DNA from: Nymphaea colorata
Taxonomy: Eukaryota > Streptophyta > Magnoliopsida > Nymphaeales > Nymphaeaceae
DNA: 64,000 nt
Reading direction: 5' to 3'
NCBI RefSeq assembly: GCF_008831285.2
Contig: NC_045143.1
Coordinates: 2,613,503 to 2,677,502 of the forward strand
Position numbers and translations under genes: made by a program
The notes under the pieces: model-generated
The model's input: the letters and a program-made list of their open reading frames with translations, nothing else
What the model was told of the DNA's origin: nothing
Database searches by the model: none
Part shown: positions 58,795-64,000 of the stretch, piece by piece
Layout of the letters: the number at the start of each line of letters is the position of its first letter
How positions within the stretch are numbered: the first letter of the stretch is position 1

Positions 58795-61060
58795 TACAGC
58801 ATTAGGGGACATGTAGTTTCGAATGTGCAGTCGGACCTCTTAGTGGAGTTCAAACTCATATGAATGTATGATCAAATTTGCTAGTTGGGTTTCAATTCAA
58901 TTTTAAAAAATAGTCTGAGTTCAATCCAAATCCAATTACAGAGAATGTAATTAAGTTAAATTTAAGAAGAACAAGATCCAACTCGTTTGAAAGCACTTAC
59001 ATCCATCAACGGCTGGTTATCATTTCTGAACTACAAACATATTTCACTACCATCAAACATGCGCGCTTTCAACACCTTTAATTACAACGGTGAATCCATG
59101 CCCCATACAGGTAGGCCCTTGCGCCCTTCATAAAGATCAGTCTTTATTAGTCACTACGTATTGGATCTAAGATGTCAATAAATTGGATTTAGATCCCCAT
59201 CCTACCAAACCAAATTAAACTAAAAAAAAAAAGATAAAAAATTTTGACATTCGATTAAATTAGATTCAATTCAGACATAAGAAATGACATCCAATTGAAT
59301 TCAGTTTCCGTTTTGGATATAACTAAATATTGTCCAGAATCAGATTGGGATCGGATATAGTTTCAAACAAATATCCTATCAGCATCGATATTGTAGTTTG
59401 GATTAGACTTAAAAGTTGGATTCAGACTTGGATGTTAATTTGAAAGTCAGATTTGGATTTCAGATTCAGATAACGATAAAAAAAATTATCTGAATTCGAA
59501 TCCGAATATATAGTTATTCAAAAAGTGGGTATCATAAAATATACATTTAATTCAGCCCCCATCAAGCGACATCTGCCAATATTTCTAGAAGACATTAATA
59601 GAAAACCTTTTCTGTATCTAAAAAATAGCCTTAGGCCGATACGAGCTGAAGCATATCGGAAGATATGGCTATCATTTAGGTTTCTGTTAAAGTTGGAAAC
59701 CAATACTTAGTTAGAAAAAAACCCAAATATGTTTTCAATTTCCTTTGACTTCAAGTCTGATTAATTCAAATACAACAATAATGAATATATGATGCAATTT
59801 TCGAATTTTTTAAATAAGTAATTTTAAATCCTTGTCAGTAATCAAATATTTATACTTGAAATTTAAAACATCAAAATCTTATATATTACAATGAAATGCA
59901 CCACTAGGTGCTGCTTGGTATGCGTTAGTATTTCATGAATGTATCGCAAAAATTAGGGTACACTCATGGAATACTATTGTTTTGCAAATCAGACCCAATT
60001 TCTCCATAAATTTTTTATGATTTCTGGGACATACTCATTGAATATTAACACAGGGTTCCTGTCACCAAACACCACTAAAAGATGTTCTTGATGGATCCGA
60101 GGCTTAAAGCATAGGAAGGGAATGATGCCTACAATTACAAACATTGTATGAAATTATCGGTTGACATTGTTTCCTAAATAAACATATTTTTTAAAAGTAA
60201 TGTTGATACTATCAAGAAGCATGATCGTTAACTTGACATTGAAAAAAAGACAGGAGATATTGTTATAAAACGAGAATGTATACATATTAATTCTTACACT
60301 CCTTAAGGTTGATGTCGGCCTTCCATATTAAAAAGAGGTTAGATTTTTATTTGCTTTTTTAAATAAGGTATTAGAGTAGGAAGATCCTCATATGGTGGAC
60401 GAGAAAATAAAGAGCATTATGCAAGTGTTTAACATTATTAAATAAAAATTTCACAATAAAATGAAGGTCATCATTTATAAAAAATAATTTTGTGACCTAT
60501 AAGGGAATTATATTGTGGAGGTAAAGATGCACACAAATAACAATAGAATTATTATCAACAAGGAGGGTAGTCATGCAAAAATTAAAAAAAAAAAAGTAGA
60601 AATATGATCTCTTGGATTTTTCAAGTATGTCTTGGAAGTGAAAATGGAAAGTGTTATGCAAATGATTTAACTTTATAAAAAAAACTTCTCAACAAAAGAA
60701 ACATTATTATTGTTAACGATAATGTGGCGACTTATAAGAAGGGTATCTATAAAAGCAAAGATGTAATAAAAATAATAATAACATTCTTATCAACGAGAGT
60801 GGTCATCCACCTGAATTGGCAAAAAAAAAACAAGTTTCTTGACTTTATTGTAATGGAATGATATCTATAAAAATAAAGAAACCAACAAAAAATAATAATT
60901 GCATCGCTATCAACAAAGAAATTCGGCGACCCAAAGTTATAATGAAAATCAAAGAGATATCTATTGATTATTGCAAACAAAGAGTATAAATATCAAATAA
61001 AACACTACAATCTTTAAGGCCAATAGTGACCTTTTTAGTGGAGAACCATGTTAAATCTCA

Positions 61061-61440
61061 TACTTTCATTAAGTATACACATTACCCAACCTAAACATCT
61101 GAGCATCAACCGTATTCAAAGTGGGAACCTTTGTGGCCATGTCGGTAGAGCTTTTGTCTTACGAAAAAAGATGCATGATCAGTAAAATGTTGCATCAATA
61201 AAATGGTTCAAGTGTTCTTCTGTTTTTGAAGTAAACACCTTAGTCAGAAATGGAAAAGAATGATGTTGAGACATCTCCGGAGGAATGTAATTTCTATTCT
61301 GCCCGCCCGTCCAACTGTCAGCGTAGAGATGTATAAAAACTCGTCCGCCTGTCAGTGCAGAGATGCTTCCAACACTGACTGACTTTGTATTCATCTCTAC
61401 GTTGAAAGGCAGAGGGGCAGCGGCGGCGGGAGAGAAAATT
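61061..61440. repeat. Block C-related copy
   Basis: ACATCTCCGGAGGAATGTAA, CTATTCTGCCCGCCCGTCC and TGACTTTGTATTCATCTC match block C copies. The GC-rich centre again shows inverted GTCCGCCTGTC / GACAGTTGGACGG-like words. Confidence 0.7.
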
Positions 61441-61735
61441 ATGGTGCAACGGCAGATGTGGCAGCATGACCACTAGCTTCGTTGTTGCCCTGAAACCTAT
61501 TCCGGCAGAGGTAAAGCTTAGTGCAACTAATTATTCGAACGCTGTTTATATGGACATATAAATATACCTTCAGTCTCCTATATATATATATATATATATA
61601 TGACAGCTTAAATCTAAAAACATATTTGAGAATTCACGAACCGTGACCACTAGAGTAAATCAATATTTAGAAAATTCAAAGCCTGAGTTGAAAGACCTTG
61701 TATATGGCGAAGAGTTCGAGATCAGAGAGTGTCAT
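61441..61735. other. Spacer 3' of the ankyrin exon
   Basis: Contains (AT)n at 61580-61602. No further ankyrin or transmembrane exon was recognised on the minus strand here. Confidence 0.45.
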
Positions 61736-61839
61736 TTAAGAAAAAACCTCTATCTTTCCATTAGGGCTGGCTAATAGCAAGGACATTAGGTAATCAAACA
61801 AAGAAAAGAAGGGTAGAAGAAGGGTAATCAGGAACGTAC

Positions 61840-62206
61840 ACGTAAACGCCTGGTGCTGACCATTCTTCGCCATTAAATGCAGGATGTTCTCTCCAGCACT
61901 CGTCTCTTGTTCGATGGCCTTATGTTTCCGATCCAGAATCGCACCGATGATGTCTGTGCCGCCGTTAATTGCTGCCAAATGTAATGGTGTTAGCTTCTGC
62001 TCCCCATAAGTCTCTTCCATAAGCTCGGGCTTCCTGCCCAGCAGGTAGTGGACGATCTCTAGCTGCCCTGATTCGGCAGCCATGTGCAGTAGTGTGCAGC
62101 CGGAAGACGGCAACACTAGGTTGAGGATGGCTGGATCGGCAGCCGCCAAACGCTGTAACTCCGTCAGGTCACCGCTGGCACAGGCGTCGTAGAGCCTTAC
62201 ATCCAT
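61840..62206 (-). CDS. Ankyrin-repeat protein, first coding exon
   Basis: The exon starts MDVRLYDACASGDLTELQRL, typical of plant ANK-TM proteins of the ACD6/ITN1 type, which act in defence and stress signalling at membranes. Ankyrin units: residues 1-31 (degenerate), 35-63 (GCTLLHMAAESGQLEIVHYL), 70-99 (KLTPLHLAAINGGTDIIGAI) and 104-122 (partial, GENILHLMAKNGQHQAF). The exon should end near 61840 at a GTGTACGT donor. Beyond it the frame becomes hydrophobic intron read-through to 61736. The further repeats and the C-terminal membrane domain expected in the family are not found down to 61.4 kb, where repeat DNA takes over. Either there is a very long intron or the gene is truncated. The start is supported by the family-typical N-terminus. 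Confidence 0.75.
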
Positions 62207-62513
62207 CCCGACTGCACGCGGGTCTCCCCCTGGATAGAGGGAAGGAAAAAGGTGGCCCTATTTTCTCATCTGAATCCTGAAAAAACTCCACTAACGAGTT
62301 CTGTTTTTATTGAAAAAATAGAGGGAGAAGAAGAGAAATAAATGGAGAAACAACAAACCTAACTAATGAGACGATAAAGAATGATGGTCATGGTCATACT
62401 CTCAATGCGCCAAAGATGTCCTTAGCCTCGAAAAGAGTTGAGTTTATTAAGACTTTCATCGACTTATCATGAATGCATACAAGGAGAGAGTAGAAATGAA
62501 GTCTACATACCTT

Positions 62514-62770
62514 GACATGGAGGATTTGAAGGAAAAAAGTGGCTCTAGTGCTCTCCCTCAAGAGAAGAGATGGGACTCCTTGAGAGCTGCTCCGACTGGT
62601 TGGGTTGAGCTTCACAAGTCCATCAGCTGCTCCTCTCACATTGGAAACGGATGTAATATTGAAGATGAAGATCATCAAGATAAGATAGAAAGGTTGAAGG
62701 AGGGGAGAGATGGTTGGAGAACACAAAGAGTTGAAGTGGAGAGAGAGAGCTTCAACACTTAGCATGGTGT
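62514..62770 (-). other. Probable leader exon of the ankyrin gene
   Basis: Lies 25-30 bases after a TATA box, has a CT-rich start (AAGCTCTCTCTCTCCACTTC) and ends with a strong donor, CAAG/GTATGTAG at 62514. Acceptors TTTTTTCAG (about 62286) and CTATCCAG (about 62230) lie before the ATG at 62206. The exon contains ATGs at 62765 and about 62680 that open short frames, which could act as upstream open reading frames. Alternatively it is a separate small gene with a hydrophobic segment. Confidence 0.5.
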
Positions 62771-62790
62771 TTTTAGAGAGGAGAAATATG

Positions 62791-62802
62791 AGTATATATA
62801 GA
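62791..62802 (-). promoter_or_regulatory. TATA box for the ankyrin gene
   Basis: Minus-strand CTATATATACTC, with the CT-rich start of the putative transcript about 30 bases downstream. Confidence 0.55.
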
Positions 62803-62809
62803 TTTTGAA

Positions 62810-64000
62810 GGTATCAAGGTTGAGGGATTAGGGCAGATCTTACTAATCTTTCTATTGTTACGTTAAGTTTTCAAAATCTATTAAATTTTCTATAAGCTCT
62901 TTGACTTACTACCCAATCTGTAAAAACTCAAAAGGAAAAACTAAAGTAGCCTCGTGTACATCTTGCTATTTTCATGAAATTATTTTTAAATAATTTGGAA
63001 CCTTGTCTGAAAATTTTATAATCGCGTTGAGATTCTCCATTTTCTTCAAAATGGAAGGTCTACCAAGCCAAAATATGGAGTTTTTTATTAAGTCTTTTCG
63101 AAGAAGAACATTTTTAGATTCAAACACCTAGGTGAGTCTTAATTGGGCATGGCAATAACCTTTATCAAATCTCAGTTAATCAAATGCCCCGATTTAGAGC
63201 TGGCCCCTATTTTCCAAATTGAACTCAAATTTGAATAATATAAAATCTGATCATTTATGTGTGACCCAATATCCATTTTATCAGATCCCAACCGGATACA
63301 GAAAATTTTAATTCAATTATGAATTGGTCCAGACAGTCTTAATCTGATTAGTAATTAGATATCAGATCTAAGTAGTATGTTAGCCTTGGATTTCAGATCT
63401 GAACCAGATCTAAAATCCATATTTTGCCGAATCCATTGTTTGCATTGTATTTGTGGGGGCAGTTGCCCACACCAACCACCATACGACCCTGCCACTGCTT
63501 CCAATAATTTCCGTTCATGTCCAATCTTAGGTCCAAGATAAATAAACATGTAACTTCAAAAACATACTGGTAACTGAATGTATGACACCAAAAAAGCACA
63601 TAGTATTTCAAATTTCAAAATGCTAATCACTATGATAATGTATGTCACACTTTTTTCAATATGCTAATATTTTGTGACAAAACATGACATGATCGAAAAA
63701 TATGTGAGAGAGCGAAAGAGAGAGCAATGACTCAAAAGAAGCGACTCTCCCCGTTGTGTAAGCCCAACAAAAATTGCATCACCAGTATGAAAGGTGTTGA
63801 AGAAAGATTTATGCCATCTAGTTAGTTCGTGGCCTACTCATAAGCTGTTTCGTGAGAGGTTTATTTATAAATAAGCACCAATGTGACAATATATATCTAT
63901 GATAATGATATCAATACGGTTTCGAGGTGCAGCAGGTTAATTGCAAGCTTATCTGCCAGAAATGATTTTAAAACTCACCAGAACATTGTTATATTTGTCC
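62810..64000. other. AT-rich upstream region, no gene
   Basis: 63220-63430 is rich in GATCTGAA / CAGATCTAA words like those at 760-1110. Minus-strand frames at 63355-63611 overlap in different frames and show no domain. Confidence 0.4.

Larger units (their letters stand above)
57230..61060 (+). repeat. Dispersed repeat family A, copy 4, split by a LINE
   Basis: Left part 57230-57520, right part 58795-61060. Includes (TC)n(TA)n at 57327-57398. The order of landmarks equals copies 2 and 3. The element in between is a later insertion, since the family sequence resumes exactly across it. Confidence 0.85.

Noticed and set aside
62469-62762. Plus-strand 97-codon frame
   Set aside because: Opposite strand of the probable leader exon; no domain and no promoter in that direction.

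Overview
This window is nuclear DNA of a flowering plant. The evidence is the set of gene families present: FANTASTIC FOUR, TIC236, FDM/IDN2-type XH domain, PLS-type PPR, phytocystatin, serine carboxypeptidase-like, plastid ribosomal protein L6 and plant ankyrin proteins. Introns with GT..AG borders, AT-rich intergenic DNA and abundant mobile-element debris agree. The species cannot be fixed from the sequence alone.

Two genes look complete. One is a single-exon FANTASTIC FOUR-like gene on the minus strand (29027-29968). The other is a 58-codon gene at 37441-37617 for a secreted peptide precursor whose C-terminus (GPSRGGAVH) resembles the PIP/PIPL immune and growth peptides. An ankyrin-repeat gene on the minus strand (about 62770 to 61840) has a TATA box, a probable leader exon and a good first coding exon, but its 3' part is not visible here. 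All other gene-like sequence is broken or captured: an FDM/IDN2-like gene end (3800-6450), a PPR 5' fragment (9591-9960), a long TIC236 pseudogene (16159-23654), a plastid L6 exon (45688-45844), a cystatin fragment (49048-49206), a serine carboxypeptidase exon (53043-53135) and the C-terminal part of a LINE reverse transcriptase (57583-58746).

Layout. 1-3 kb is AT-rich with no gene. 3.8-8.3 kb is the FDM-like gene end, whose XH exons lie in the loop of a large inverted repeat built from ~700-bp units. 9.5-10 kb is the PPR remnant. 12.1-12.8 kb is a reversed piece of a repeat family seen four more times downstream. 16.2-23.7 kb is the TIC236 pseudogene, split by a ~2.5-kb terminal-inverted-repeat element that itself carries three in-phase exons of an unidentified gene. 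23.7-28.6 kb is gene-poor. 29-30 kb is the FAF-like gene. 30.6-61.4 kb is mostly repeats: a ~2.4-kb direct duplication (30640-33165 and 46455-48868), a ~7-kb collinear pair (about 35.8-42.6 kb and 54.2-61.4 kb), four copies of an AT-rich ~2.4-kb family, and three long palindromes (42974-44070, about 52290-54195, 54853-55592). 61.7-62.8 kb is the ankyrin gene.

The genes do not form a pathway. The main story is repeated gene capture and duplication: gene pieces lie in palindrome loops or inside terminal-inverted-repeat elements, and the peptide gene occupies a 1.5-kb segment present in only one copy of the 7-kb duplication.
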